From Haloimpatiens massiliensis (lineage in GTDB: Bacteria > Bacillota > Clostridia > Clostridiales > Clostridiaceae): DNA of 64,000 nt. Both the position numbers and the translations under genes were made by a program. The stretch covers positions 226,611 through 290,610 of the forward strand of contig NZ_LT854640.1 in NCBI RefSeq assembly GCF_900184255.1, given 5' to 3'. Of the stretch, positions 53,972 to 61,838 are shown in pieces (within the stretch, counting starts at the first letter, position 1; every line of letters begins with the position of its first letter). A model generated the notes under the pieces. The model searched no databases. It saw only the letters and a list, made by a program, of their open reading frames with translations, and had not been told where the DNA came from.

Positions 53972-54073
53972 AGATATGAGATTATTAATGATTTGATGTT
54001 TGTTAATATGTGGTATATAATTTAATTAATGTGAAGTAGTAGAATATAATGACAAGTATAGAGGAGAGATATC

Positions 54074-55207
54074 ATGAATGATATTTTTGTATGCAAAAGT
54101 CAAAAGGAGTTTATACCAGGACTACAATTAAACAGAGAATTTTATTTTGAAATTATTAAACCATTAATAGATAAAGAATATCCTAATCTTAGATATACAG
54201 CAGCACTTATTGGACATTGCTCAGACGTATTTGGATTTGATGATTATAAATCAACAGATCATGTTTGGGGTCCGAGATTACAAATTTTTTTAGAAGAAGA
54301 AAGTTTTAATGTTTTAAAAGAAGAGTTAGATACTTTCTTTAAATATAATCTGCCATTTAAATACAAGGGATTTCCAACTAACTACAAGGCTGTAGAGGGA
54401 TGGTTTAATAATGCCTATATGCAATTTAAAAAAACATATCCCATTAATCATTTTATAGAAATAGAAAAAGTTGATGCATTTTTAAATAGTGATATTAGAA
54501 TTAATCAAGATTTGAAAATCAACTTCGATGATTGGCTAATGTTTCCAGTTGAGCATCTCCTTGAATTAACAAGTGGCGAAGTATTTCATGATGGAATTGG
54601 GTATTTAACTAAAGCTAGAAAGGTTCTCGAATTCTTTCCAGATGAAGTTTTAATTTTGCGTATTTTTATATTATGGAAATCTATTAATGAAGAACAAGCG
54701 TTTATAGGACGATGTGCAGAAAAAGATGACAGAATAGGTGAAAGTGTTATTACAAATAGGATAATAAATAAACTGATGAAAATATGTTTTTACTATGAAA
54801 AAAAATATTTTCCTTATAGTAAGTGGTTTGGGACAGCTTTTAAAAAATTAGAAATGTCTAAAATTGTTTCTCCTTTAATAGAAAAGGTGATAATCTCAAC
54901 TGAACGAAAAGAAAGAGAAACAGCTTTGAATGAGTTATATACTCAGTTAATACATAAACATAATTCCCTAGGATTAACAGATTATGTTGAGCCTAAGATT
55001 ATAAACTATTATGTTAGAGGATATATGGGATTTGATTCTGAACTAATATTGAAAGAGTTAAGTAAGAAAATTAACTGGAGTAAAGTGAAGGATATTGATT
55101 TATTATCTAAGGTAGAGTTATTTGATGATTCTTATTTTGGTTGTAATTATTTAATAAATAAAAAGATTGTAGAAGAATCAATAATCAAAAACTATAATAA
55201 TGTATAA
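54074..55207 (+). CDS. DUF4037-like protein (nucleotidyltransferase-related)
   Basis: This encodes 377 aa with AGAGGAGAGATATC upstream. The segment ALIGHCSDVFGFDDYKSTDHVWGPRLQIFL (quoted here in parts: GHCSDVFGFDD, then STDHVWGPRLQIF, about residues 46-76) matches the N-terminal signature of DUF4037 proteins. These have a nucleotidyltransferase-like fold with a GxxSD...D pattern. The C-terminal half is helical. DUF4037 proteins occur sporadically and are sometimes linked to antibiotic-modifying enzymes; function is unknown. It is a single-gene unit between R3 and R4. Confidence 0.72.
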   Translation: MNDIFVCKSQKEFIPGLQLNREFYFEIIKPLIDKEYPNLRYTAALIGHCSDVFGFDDYKSTDHVWGPRLQIFLEEESFNVLKEELDTFFKYNLPFKYKGFPTNYKAVEGWFNNAYMQFKKTYPINHFIEIEKVDAFLNSDIRINQDLKINFDDWLMFPVEHLLELTSGEVFHDGIGYLTKARKVLEFFPDEVLILRIFILWKSINEEQAFIGRCAEKDDRIGESVITNRIINKLMKICFYYEKKYFPYSKWFGTAFKKLEMSKIVSPLIEKVIISTERKERETALNELYTQLIHKHNSLGLTDYVEPKIINYYVRGYMGFDSELILKELSKKINWSKVKDIDLLSKVELFDDSYFGCNYLINKKIVEESIIKNYNNV

Positions 55208-55391
55208 AAATTCAATTCAGATGTTAAAACATAATATTCTTATAGAACAAAAATTAAAAGAGCTAAGAGGCCGATAGTCAACAAATAAAGAATCAGAAAA
55301 ATTAATCTTAAAAATAGGGTTAGGTATAACGCTATTGTATATAACACTGTAACTTAATTTGTTGTGACAGTTTTAGCTCAAGCTTTTGAAT

Positions 55392-55468
55392 TAGCCACAA
55401 AATATTTTCCAAGTGCATGTGGAAATACCCCAGGGGTCGTGACATAAACTGGAAGTTTATGTTTGCTA
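55392..55468 (+). repeat. Array repeat R4, variant 5' hairpin
   Basis: The 3' half (CCCCAGGGGTCGTGACAT then AAACTGGAAGTTTATG and TTTGCTA) is identical to R2 and R3. The 5' half is different (TAGCCACAAAATATTTTCC with GTGGAAATA) but still folds into a hairpin. The copy is 77 bp. The preceding 55208-55391 stretch is AT-rich with no gene seen. Confidence 0.8.
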
Positions 55469-55502
55469 TGTTTTGTAGAATTTTATATTAGGGGGATTTT
55501 TT

Positions 55503-56123
55503 ATGTTGATTTATGATAATAAAAGCAGAGTAGCAGTTAAAGGTAACGCTTGTGAAGAAGTGCAAAAAAATGTTAGGTTAACATTAACACGATTTCAAGA
55601 GGGATATGGAAAGAGAGACTTGGATGCATTGGATGAATTTGTTGAGGAGCTTTTTGTAAATGACGATGATTCTCTAATAGTTGGAACAGCAGATTCTGAA
55701 TGGTGTAACGGAAAAGATGAAATTAAGAATTTAATTAGTTCAGACTGGAAGTATTGGGCGAATGTTGTCCTTGATATTGATGGAGCTACAGTTTCTTCAC
55801 TAGGAGATGTTGCTTGGGTTACTACAGAGGGATTCTTACATAGTGCACTTAAAGAAGCTAGAGCATATGAGAAATGCCTAGATAAAATCAAACAAAGTAT
55901 AGATTCAGATATCAAATCAAAAGATAAAGTGCTAGATACACTAAGAACTATTTCAATGAGTTTGTTTGATCTTAATCTAGGTGAAGAAGTAATAAGACCG
56001 TTTAGATTTACTGCAGTCTTATTGAGATGTAATAATTGCTGGAAGTTTCATAGTATACATTTCTCACATCCAACAAATTTACCAGCAGATGTAAGAATAG
56101 TTGGAGATATGAGAATCAGCTAA
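55503..56123 (+). CDS. NTF2/SnoaL-fold protein
   Basis: This encodes 206 aa with TTAGGGGGATTTTTT upstream, starting 34 bases after R4. The region from about residue 25 to 100 (LTLTRFQEGYGKRDLDALDEF, then FVNDDDSLIVGTADSEWCNGKDEI and GDVAWVTTEGFL) is the SnoaL-like ketosteroid-isomerase fold. A second conserved stretch (RFTAVLLRCNNCWKFHSIHFSHP) completes the sheet. Such proteins bind small ligands or act as accessory enzymes. The gene is a single-gene unit between R4 and R5. Confidence 0.82.
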   Translation: MLIYDNKSRVAVKGNACEEVQKNVRLTLTRFQEGYGKRDLDALDEFVEELFVNDDDSLIVGTADSEWCNGKDEIKNLISSDWKYWANVVLDIDGATVSSLGDVAWVTTEGFLHSALKEARAYEKCLDKIKQSIDSDIKSKDKVLDTLRTISMSLFDLNLGEEVIRPFRFTAVLLRCNNCWKFHSIHFSHPTNLPADVRIVGDMRIS

Positions 56124-56237
56124 CTTTGGGCATCGTCTAACAATACACTCCCATTTGCTGTGGCAGGTAGTGCAATTTTTATAGATTTATGTATTAAAAT
56201 GTGGTTTGTAAACAAAATTTAGTATAACTAAGAAAGC

Positions 56238-56306
56238 TACAGCCAACCTGGGAGCCTAAGAAACGAGCTTTCTAAGGCTCGCGGCTGTGGAAGTTTATGT
56301 TTGCTA
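56238..56306 (+). repeat. Array repeat R5, most divergent
   Basis: Only the terminal GGAAGTTTATGTTTGCTA is shared with the other copies. Upstream is a different, long hairpin: ACAGCC/GGCTGT enclosing GAGCCTAAGAAA/TTTCTAAGGCTC. It lies downstream of the NTF2-fold gene like the other copies and in the same orientation. Confidence 0.65.
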
Positions 56307-56372
56307 AAAATACTATTATATTTACAAATTAATACAATTATTGAGTTCTATTAAACATAATTTATATTCGAT

Positions 56373-56538
56373 GATTATCCCACAAAAAGCATTATATTAC
56401 TTGAATTATGAAATTTCTCTGGAATGACTTGCATAATAAGCGAAGGAACTGTTTAAATTTATTGTTCCGAGCTTTTATGCAAGTCATGGAGGAGAAATTT
56501 CATAATTCCACCACATTGTACCTTATTGTGGGTTAATC
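56373..56538 (+). repeat. Repeat family A, full copy
   Basis: This is a 166-bp imperfect palindrome with ends GATTATCCCACAAAAAGC and CCTTATTGTGGGTTAATC. Internal blocks match the copy at 44034-44204 (GAATTATGAAATTTCTC, CTTATGCAAG-type, GGAGGAGAAATTTCATAATT). It stops 6 bases short of the TetR stop codon and probably supplies that operon's terminator. Confidence 0.87.
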
Positions 56539-56544
56539 ATTCTA

Positions 56545-57096
56545 TTAATTTTTTAAAATACCATAAAGAAGTATCTTTAAAGTGTCATCCATTGCATCTT
56601 TCATAGTTATATTGTTTTTACTTAAAAATTTATAATCTAAAAGGGTACTACTGACGCTTTCTAATATAAAACTTATAATGTGAATATCTATACCCTCTTT
56701 AAGCTCACCTGATTCCATAGCTTCTTTCAATATATTTTCTATGAGTTTTAATTTAAAATTTTTAAGAGATTCAATTTCCTTCCATTTTTCATAATAAAAC
56801 TTATAGGCTTCATCTAATATGCTAACAGGAAGCTTATATTTATGATAAGAAAAAATTATTGAACTTAACTTATCTTCTAAAGAGCTTTCTTTTTCTATTC
56901 CTTCCATAGTGTACTTTTTATCACTTTCAATTATTTCTTTAAAATATTCAAAAATAATATCATTTTTACTTTTAAAATACTTATATATAGTTTTTTTACT
57001 TATTTTAAGCTCAGAAGCTATTTCATTCATAGTAAATTTTCTTAATCCGTGACACTGTATTTTTTCAGCAGCAACTTTCATTATTGTATTTTTCAA
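56545..57096 (-). CDS. TetR-family regulator
   Basis: This encodes 183 aa starting at TTG, with GAGGTGATCAA upstream. The N-terminal helix-turn-helix reads KFTMNEIASELKISKKTIYKYF (about residues 20-41), the classic TetR signature. The C-terminal ligand domain is unrecognised. The MFS pump gene lies directly upstream in the same operon (10-base gap), so the protein probably controls the pump in response to a drug. An inverted repeat upstream of the pump gene is a candidate operator. Confidence 0.92.
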   Translation of the reverse strand: MKNTIMKVAAEKIQCHGLRKFTMNEIASELKISKKTIYKYFKSKNDIIFEYFKEIIESDKKYTMEGIEKESSLEDKLSSIIFSYHKYKLPVSILDEAYKFYYEKWKEIESLKNFKLKLIENILKEAMESGELKEGIDIHIISFILESVSSTLLDYKFLSKNNITMKDAMDDTLKILLYGILKN

Positions 57097-57106
57097 TTGA
57101 TCACCT

Positions 57107-58306
57107 CTATTTTAGTTTTAACTCTCTGGATAAAATATTTTTAGGCCTTTTTACAGTAAATATGCCAAGGACACATATTAAAATTATTAAAAATAATTCA
57201 ATATCTTTATGATTATTCCACAAAGCGCCTGTAATCACAGATCCTACAAAGGAGCCAACATATTGAAAACTATTTATTATTCCATTTGCAGTTCCTCTAT
57301 AACTATTTTCTGCGATATCATTAGCTACAGAAGGTATTACAGTAGCTAATAAAATATACCCTGTCATAAATAATATACTTCCTATTAATATAAAATAAAA
57401 GGAGTTTTCATTAAAATAAAAGCATATTCCTACAGCAGCCAAAACAAAGGCTAACATAATTAAAGTTGAACTGTACCCTTTTTCAACTAATACAATAGAT
57501 TTTCTCATAAATATTATTGCAATAATAACAGAGGGCATAAAAATCTTCCACATACCACTTGACCCAGTAATTGGGTTAAGGTAAATAGGAACTATATAAA
57601 ATACAGCAACCATTATATAATTATTTAAAAACCCTGCTATATTAAGCCCTAAGAATTTCTTATTCTTTAATAAAATCTTTACTCCATCTTTAATTTTAAC
57701 TTTATTTTCAATGGTTTTATGAGAGTTTTTATTATGATCTTCTTTTAAAAAAACTAATATAATAAGCCATACTAATAAAATTAAAATAGCACATACTAAG
57801 AACATTTGTCTTACAGATAAATAATTATTGATTAAAGGACCTATAGCAAAGGCTGATGCTGCTGCAAATCCTATAATTATCCCTAAAATACTTAAAGCTC
57901 TAGGCCTTTTTTTATTATCTACACTACTACTAATCCATGAATATCCAGTAGCTAACACAGCTCCACTTCCTTGCAAAGCTCTAGCAAAAATAAGCATATA
58001 TATGCTTTTAGAAAGAAAAGCAATAAAAAGTCCTACTATTACTTGTAAAAGTCCAATTAAAATTACAGGTTTGTTTCCTATTTTATCACTCCATATTCCA
58101 AAAGGAATTTGAAATACAGCTTGCATTAAACCAAACATACCAAGGGCTACCCCAGCTAAAGTTGCATTACTATAGGTTAAAGTTTTACTATAGGTAGAAA
58201 TAAAGGGCATAACCATAGTCATTGCCATTTGTCTAATACCTAAAGCTAAACTTATTGTAATTAAAAATAAAAGCTCTTTTCTAGAAAATACCTTGTTTTT
58301 CATTTT
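57107..58306 (-). CDS. MFS drug efflux transporter
   Basis: This encodes 399 aa. ATG 58306 (MKNKVFSRKELLFLI) is 8 bases after GAGAGGG. Twelve hydrophobic segments are expected. Motif A between helices 2 and 3 reads GIWSDKIGNKPVILIG (about residues 72-87), and helix 4-5 contains RALQGSGAVLATGYSWISS. This points to the DHA1 drug:proton antiporter type. It is likely regulated by the downstream TetR protein. The two-gene unit is opposite to the other array genes and lies between R5 and R6. Confidence 0.9.
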   Translation of the reverse strand, partial: KMKNKVFSRKELLFLITISLALGIRQMAMTMVMPFISTYSKTLTYSNATLAGVALGMFGLMQAVFQIPFGIWSDKIGNKPVILIGLLQVIVGLFIAFLSKSIYMLIFARALQGSGAVLATGYSWISSSVDNKKRPRALSILGIIIGFAAASAFAIGPLINNYLSVRQMFLVCAILILLVWLIILVFLKEDHNKNSHKTIENKVKIKDGVKILLKNKKFLGLNIAGFLNNYIMVAVFYIVPIYLNPITGSSGMWKIFMPSVIIAIIFMRKSIVLVEKGYSSTLIMLAFVLAAVGICFYFNENSFYFILIGSILFMTGYILLATVIPSVANDIAENSYRGTANGIINSFQYVGSFVGSVITGALWNNHKDIELFLIILICVLGIFTVKRPKNILSRELKLK

Positions 58307-58318
58307 AAAAACCCTCTC

Positions 58319-58364
58319 TTTCAATCAGGAAACCAATTAAGTTTTTGTGGTTTCCTGATTGAAA
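58319..58364. promoter_or_regulatory. 16-bp inverted repeat upstream of the MFS gene
   Basis: TTTCAATCAGGAAACC (58319-58334) is perfectly inverted at GGTTTCCTGATTGAAA (58349-58364). It overlaps the leader just before the pump's ribosome site. It could be the TetR operator or a leader hairpin that hides translation signals. Confidence 0.65.
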
Positions 58365-58490
58365 TTATAGTTTTTATTTATGTAATTGTCAATATGTAAC
58401 TATTCAGCTATAACAAAATTTAACTATATTTTAAAATAAAATTTAATATATTGCCATTATCATTGAGTATTATAAATATATCTAAAAAAT

Positions 58491-58581
58491 TAGCAACCAG
58501 GGAAAGTCTTTCGTTTCACTTCAGCCTTTTTCTGGAACGACCCCAGGAGTCATGACATAAACTGAAAGTTTATGTTTGCTA
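58491..58581 (+). repeat. Array repeat R6, complete
   Basis: This is a 91-bp copy: TAGCAACCAGGGAAAGTC, partner GCCTTTTTCTGG, central ACGACCCCAGGAGTCATG, hairpin CATAAACT/AGTTTATG and TTTGCTA. It is nearly identical to R7. Confidence 0.9.
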
Positions 58582-58703
58582 AAAACTCAAATATTGATGC
58601 ATATAGAAAGTCCTTGATTCAGGGGATTTTCGTGTTTTTGAGAGAAGTTATAGTTGTTTAAAAAGAAGTTTTGAAAATAAAATTTAGAAATGTAATTAAA
58701 AAA

Positions 58704-58748
58704 ATGCACCCACCTTACTAAAATAGATAAGGTGGGTGCATTTTTTTG
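58704..58748. terminator. Strong bidirectional terminator in the array
   Basis: TGCACCCACCTTA pairs with TAAGGTGGGTGCA, with A- and T-runs outside. It lies between R6 and the next small gene, although no gene clearly ends here. It may belong to a lost cassette gene. Confidence 0.85.
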
Positions 58749-58842
58749 TGGGGGTGTGCACAATTTGGCAGAAATAAAAAACATGGTAATATTAATATAG
58801 TATATTTAGAAATTACGAATTTAATAAGGAGTGGTAAAAATA

Positions 58843-59067
58843 GTGGCTGTTACAATTGGAAAATTTAATGATAACTATATAATGGTAAGCTTTAATTATA
58901 GCTATGATAATGTTTTGGCAATCAAAAAAATAGAAGGTAGCAGATGGAATGAAGCAAAGAAAGCATGGATAGTACCCAATACTAATAAAGCCATATATGC
59001 AATATCTGTAGCTTTTTGTGATGAAGATATTATATTTGATTCATCAATTGATTTGTTTGATTTATAG
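58843..59067 (+). CDS. Small protein resembling the N-terminal domain of tyrosine recombinases
   Basis: This encodes 74 aa starting at GTG 58843, with AAGGAG 11 bases upstream. The sequence VSFNYSYDNVLAIKKIEGSR then WNEAKKAWIVPN resembles the FxYDxxxVxxIKxIxGxRWxxxxKxWxVP domain that precedes the catalytic part of some XerC/IntI-like integrases (and is HARP-like). The protein stops after this domain, so it is a stand-alone version or a truncated integrase. It is flanked by R6 and R7. Confidence 0.6.
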   Translation: MAVTIGKFNDNYIMVSFNYSYDNVLAIKKIEGSRWNEAKKAWIVPNTNKAIYAISVAFCDEDIIFDSSIDLFDL

Positions 59068-59220
59068 TTGATAATTCTTAAATATTTCGTATTCGAAGGA
59101 TAAAATATGTTTTGTGTAACCAAGTCTATTTAATATTCAAAAGATTCACATAAAAAGTGTAATCCAGGTATATCTTTATGTGGTATAATTTAGAAGAAGA
59201 TATGACATGGGGGCGTTAGG

Positions 59221-59274
59221 ATGAAGTGTATATTTTGTAAAAAACCAGCTGGATTTTTCAAAAGCTATTATTAG
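59221..59274 (+). pseudogene. Start of a zinc-finger protein gene, cut short at R7
   Basis: The ATG at 59221 follows GGGGGCGTTAGG and reads MKCIFCKKPAGFFKSYY, then stops at the first bases of repeat R7. The CxxC start with a good ribosome site looks like the N-terminus of a zinc-ribbon or HNH protein whose body has been lost. Confidence 0.35.
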
Positions 59275-59362
59275 AAACCAGAAAAAGTCTTTCGTTTCAC
59301 TTCAGCCTTTTTCTGGAACGACCCCAGGAGCCATGACATAAACTGGAAGTTTATGTTTGCTA
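59272..59362 (+). repeat. Array repeat R7, complete
   Basis: This is a 91-bp copy: TAGAAACC, hairpin CCAGAAAAAG/CTTTTTCTGG, ACGACCCCAGGAGCCATG, hairpin CATAAACT/AGTTTATG and TTTGCTA. It is the last copy before the insertion sequence at 59409-61264. Confidence 0.9.
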
Positions 59363-59408
59363 CAAGTGGAAAGATTTAAGTACAAAAACATTTATTTAAT
59401 AGAGTGAA

Positions 59409-61264
59409 TTCGGAAACTAATTTCCAGTAAGTTTTTCAATAACACTAATATTATTTTAGTGCGGAGCACTCACTATATTATGGTTTTTATTTAGTTTTAC
59501 TTAAAAAAGAGTATAGCGAAGCTAACTCACCAATAGGTGAATTTTCTCAAGACTTAACATTATCTAGATTAGCATGCTTTGTTTATAGCTAATTCTAGAA
59601 TGTCCAATATGTTAGTTTTAGAAATAGATAGTTGAGCATCCAAATGAATATTGATGCTATGGATTAATGTCCACCAACACCAACGTTTTTTACCACGGCA
59701 GTGGGATTCTTCCATATTATAGTCTTCAAGTATTCTTTTATTTACTCGCTCTGAAGAAGTTCTCTTTTTCATTATTTGTTTCCAAAGGTCAGAGTTTCTA
59801 GGTATAACAGTAAATAAACGCAAGTCATCACTTGGCTTTACGTATATTACACGGCCGTAGGCACTAGGAGAACATTCTTCCTTATGAGGACATTCTTTAA
59901 TTTTACCTTTTACTAAAGGACATCTATATTTAATTCTACTTCTGCCTTTATCGTACCAATCATATACCATTGGTTGGTTGCATTTGCAGATGGGAATACC
60001 GTCCTTAGTATATCCAATTGGTGGTTCATATTTATTTTTACCTTTACCCTTTGGATTAAGGGATATAACAGCTTTTATATTCCATTCATTAAGAAGTTTA
60101 TACGTAGGATAGTTATCATGAGCAGCATCTGCGATGAACTTATCGAAGTTAAACAAAGGATACATCTTTCTAACTTCTGAAAGTGCAAAAATTGCAGTAA
60201 CACCATCATAACGTTGTGCTTGTACCATCCTAAAATATATAGGAAGATCCTTTTTAACATTAGGATTATAGACACTAAGAAAATATAGGCAATGACCATA
60301 ATACCACTTTTCGTGGTAACTGTCCCAACCGCGTCTAGCGTCAGGGTCAGAGAATCTTCTATTGCATTTGCAGTTAAAAACACCTTTTTTAACACAATCG
60401 CAGGTCTTAATGCCTAATGAGCTTCCGCCTGTTTCAAGACAGGTGCCATCTCCAGATATATCAAGTTTTTGAGTATCACCAAGGAGACCTAGTTTGGCAG
60501 AAGGCTCAACAGCTAACTTTGCAAAAATTTGTTGAAATAGCTTTTCATGGCGAGTTTCGATGGTTCGTCCCGTAAGAGCTTGTTCAACTAAATTTTTAAT
60601 AACACCAGGATGTTTTGGTGGTAGTTTTTCATTCTTGCCAAGTTTTTTACGGGGCTTGGAAGTAAAAGGATGAAGGGAGTCCTTGGCTGATTTTTCAGCC
60701 TCAGGGCTCATACCCCAAAATTTTGATATGAAATCATAATGAGTACCTAATCCTGGTACATTAGATTTTTCAACACCAATGATGGTGCAAAGTATATCAT
60801 GTGCACGTAAGTGCTTAATCCATTTAGGTAAACTATAAAAACCTAAATCGGACATTAAAATAAATGACCTAAGAAGTTCAGGTTGCTGATTTGAAGGTTT
60901 ACCAGTTAAAGAATACATTGGACTGACCAATGATTTTATGTCATCAAGATTTAAAGTGTAGAGTTTTTGGATGCTTGATGAATAGTATTCTACGATAGTA
61001 GGGTTAGTTTTATAAAGTTTAATAATGTTTGATAAAAGAAAATTTTGATAATCAAAATGGCTACGCCAATAACCTAACATAAAAAATCACCTCGCAATAT
61101 TTTGTAAATGGTTTCTATAGTGCGAGGCTGCAAATTTTACAAACTTTGTCAAGTGTTTTTGGAAAAAATATAAGCTTTTTTGATATTTTGTTTAAAATTC
61201 TGGGGGGAAGTTAAAATTGACACCCTTCGGGATTGAGATAAATGGAGGCCTAAGGGTTTCCGAA
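59409..61264. mobile_element. IS1182-like insertion sequence
   Basis: TTCGGAAAC (59409-59417) is inverted at GTTTCCGAA (61256-61264), enclosing one transposase gene on the minus strand. The coding sequence of a DegT-type aminotransferase resumes immediately beyond the right end, so the element truncates that gene. A target duplication is not evident. The ~150 bp at the left end contain a short dyad (TTAGTGCGGAGCACTCACTA) and no gene. Confidence 0.6.
59569..61080 (-). CDS. Transposase, IS1182-like
   Basis: This encodes 503 aa with GCGAGGTGATTTTTT before the ATG. The N-terminus is helical (LSNIIKLYKTNPTIVEYYSS). A cysteine cluster (KTCDCVKKGVFNCKCNRRF, about residues 225-243) precedes a conserved GWDSYHEKWYYGH. 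The catalytic acidic residue is likely in FIADAAHDNYPTY (about 318). These are features of IS1182/IS4-superfamily enzymes. The gene appears intact. The family name is provisional. Confidence 0.78.
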   Translation of the reverse strand: MLGYWRSHFDYQNFLLSNIIKLYKTNPTIVEYYSSSIQKLYTLNLDDIKSLVSPMYSLTGKPSNQQPELLRSFILMSDLGFYSLPKWIKHLRAHDILCTIIGVEKSNVPGLGTHYDFISKFWGMSPEAEKSAKDSLHPFTSKPRKKLGKNEKLPPKHPGVIKNLVEQALTGRTIETRHEKLFQQIFAKLAVEPSAKLGLLGDTQKLDISGDGTCLETGGSSLGIKTCDCVKKGVFNCKCNRRFSDPDARRGWDSYHEKWYYGHCLYFLSVYNPNVKKDLPIYFRMVQAQRYDGVTAIFALSEVRKMYPLFNFDKFIADAAHDNYPTYKLLNEWNIKAVISLNPKGKGKNKYEPPIGYTKDGIPICKCNQPMVYDWYDKGRSRIKYRCPLVKGKIKECPHKEECSPSAYGRVIYVKPSDDLRLFTVIPRNSDLWKQIMKKRTSSERVNKRILEDYNMEESHCRGKKRWCWWTLIHSINIHLDAQLSISKTNILDILELAINKAC

Positions 61265-61829
61265 TATACTTTTATCCTTAGGAGAGGGTGGAATGATAGT
61301 TACTAATAATGAAGAATTACACAGAAATGCACTCTTATTACATAATCTTGGAGCTAGTAAGAAGATTGCTAATCAATATAGTGTTAATTTGAATTTAGGA
61401 TGGAATTTTAGGATTCCTGAATTGGTATCTGCAGTTGGATTAACGCAATTAAAAAAAATAAATGAAATTATAAGCTATCATAAGTTAATTGGAGATTGCT
61501 TTAATTCTATTTTAACAATTGATGATTTTATTCCACAAAAACATATGTATAGTAATCATGTTTATTGGAGATGGGTTTGTAGGGTTAAAGATCCAGGTAG
61601 ATTTTTGTATCTTGAAGAAAAATTTAAAGATAATAAGCTAATGCATTTTGGACATAATAGAAAAAACACCGTAAATGACTTTGAACTAATAAAAAGATAT
61701 AGAAACAAAGATAATTGTAGTTTACTAATTAATGCTAATAAAGTTGTAAATGAAATATTAAGTGTTAAAATCTTTTATGGAGTAAAGGTTGATGAGTATA
61801 AAAATTTAGCTATGGCTATATTAAAGTAA
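61264..61829 (+). pseudogene. DegT/DnrJ/EryC1-type aminotransferase, 5' truncated
   Basis: The frame after the insertion sequence reads SLGEGGMIVTNNEELHRNAL, the segment just after the PLP lysine in sugar aminotransferases, then NFRIPELVSAVGLTQLKKI. The N-terminal half with the catalytic Lys is missing, so the protein is not functional. The internal ATG at 61293 could give a 178-aa fragment. Intact members make amino-sugars for surface glycans or antibiotics. The next genes lie 9 bases and ~220 bases downstream and may be from the same pathway. Confidence 0.75.
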
Positions 61830-61838
61830 AATAATTAG

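Noticed and set aside
51259..59362. Classical class-1-type integron attC sites
   Set aside because: Repeat ends TAGCAAC and GTTTGCT do not fit RYYYAAC and GTTRRRY, and no IntI-like integrase is present; the likeness is architectural only.
51259..59362. CRISPR array
   Set aside because: The repeats are 0.2-3 kb apart, ~90 bp long and separated by genes, with no cas genes.
61293..61829. Complete 178-aa protein from the internal ATG of the DegT-type fragment
   Set aside because: The ATG lies inside a conserved motif (GEGGMIVTN) and the catalytic lysine region is missing; it is better called a truncated gene.
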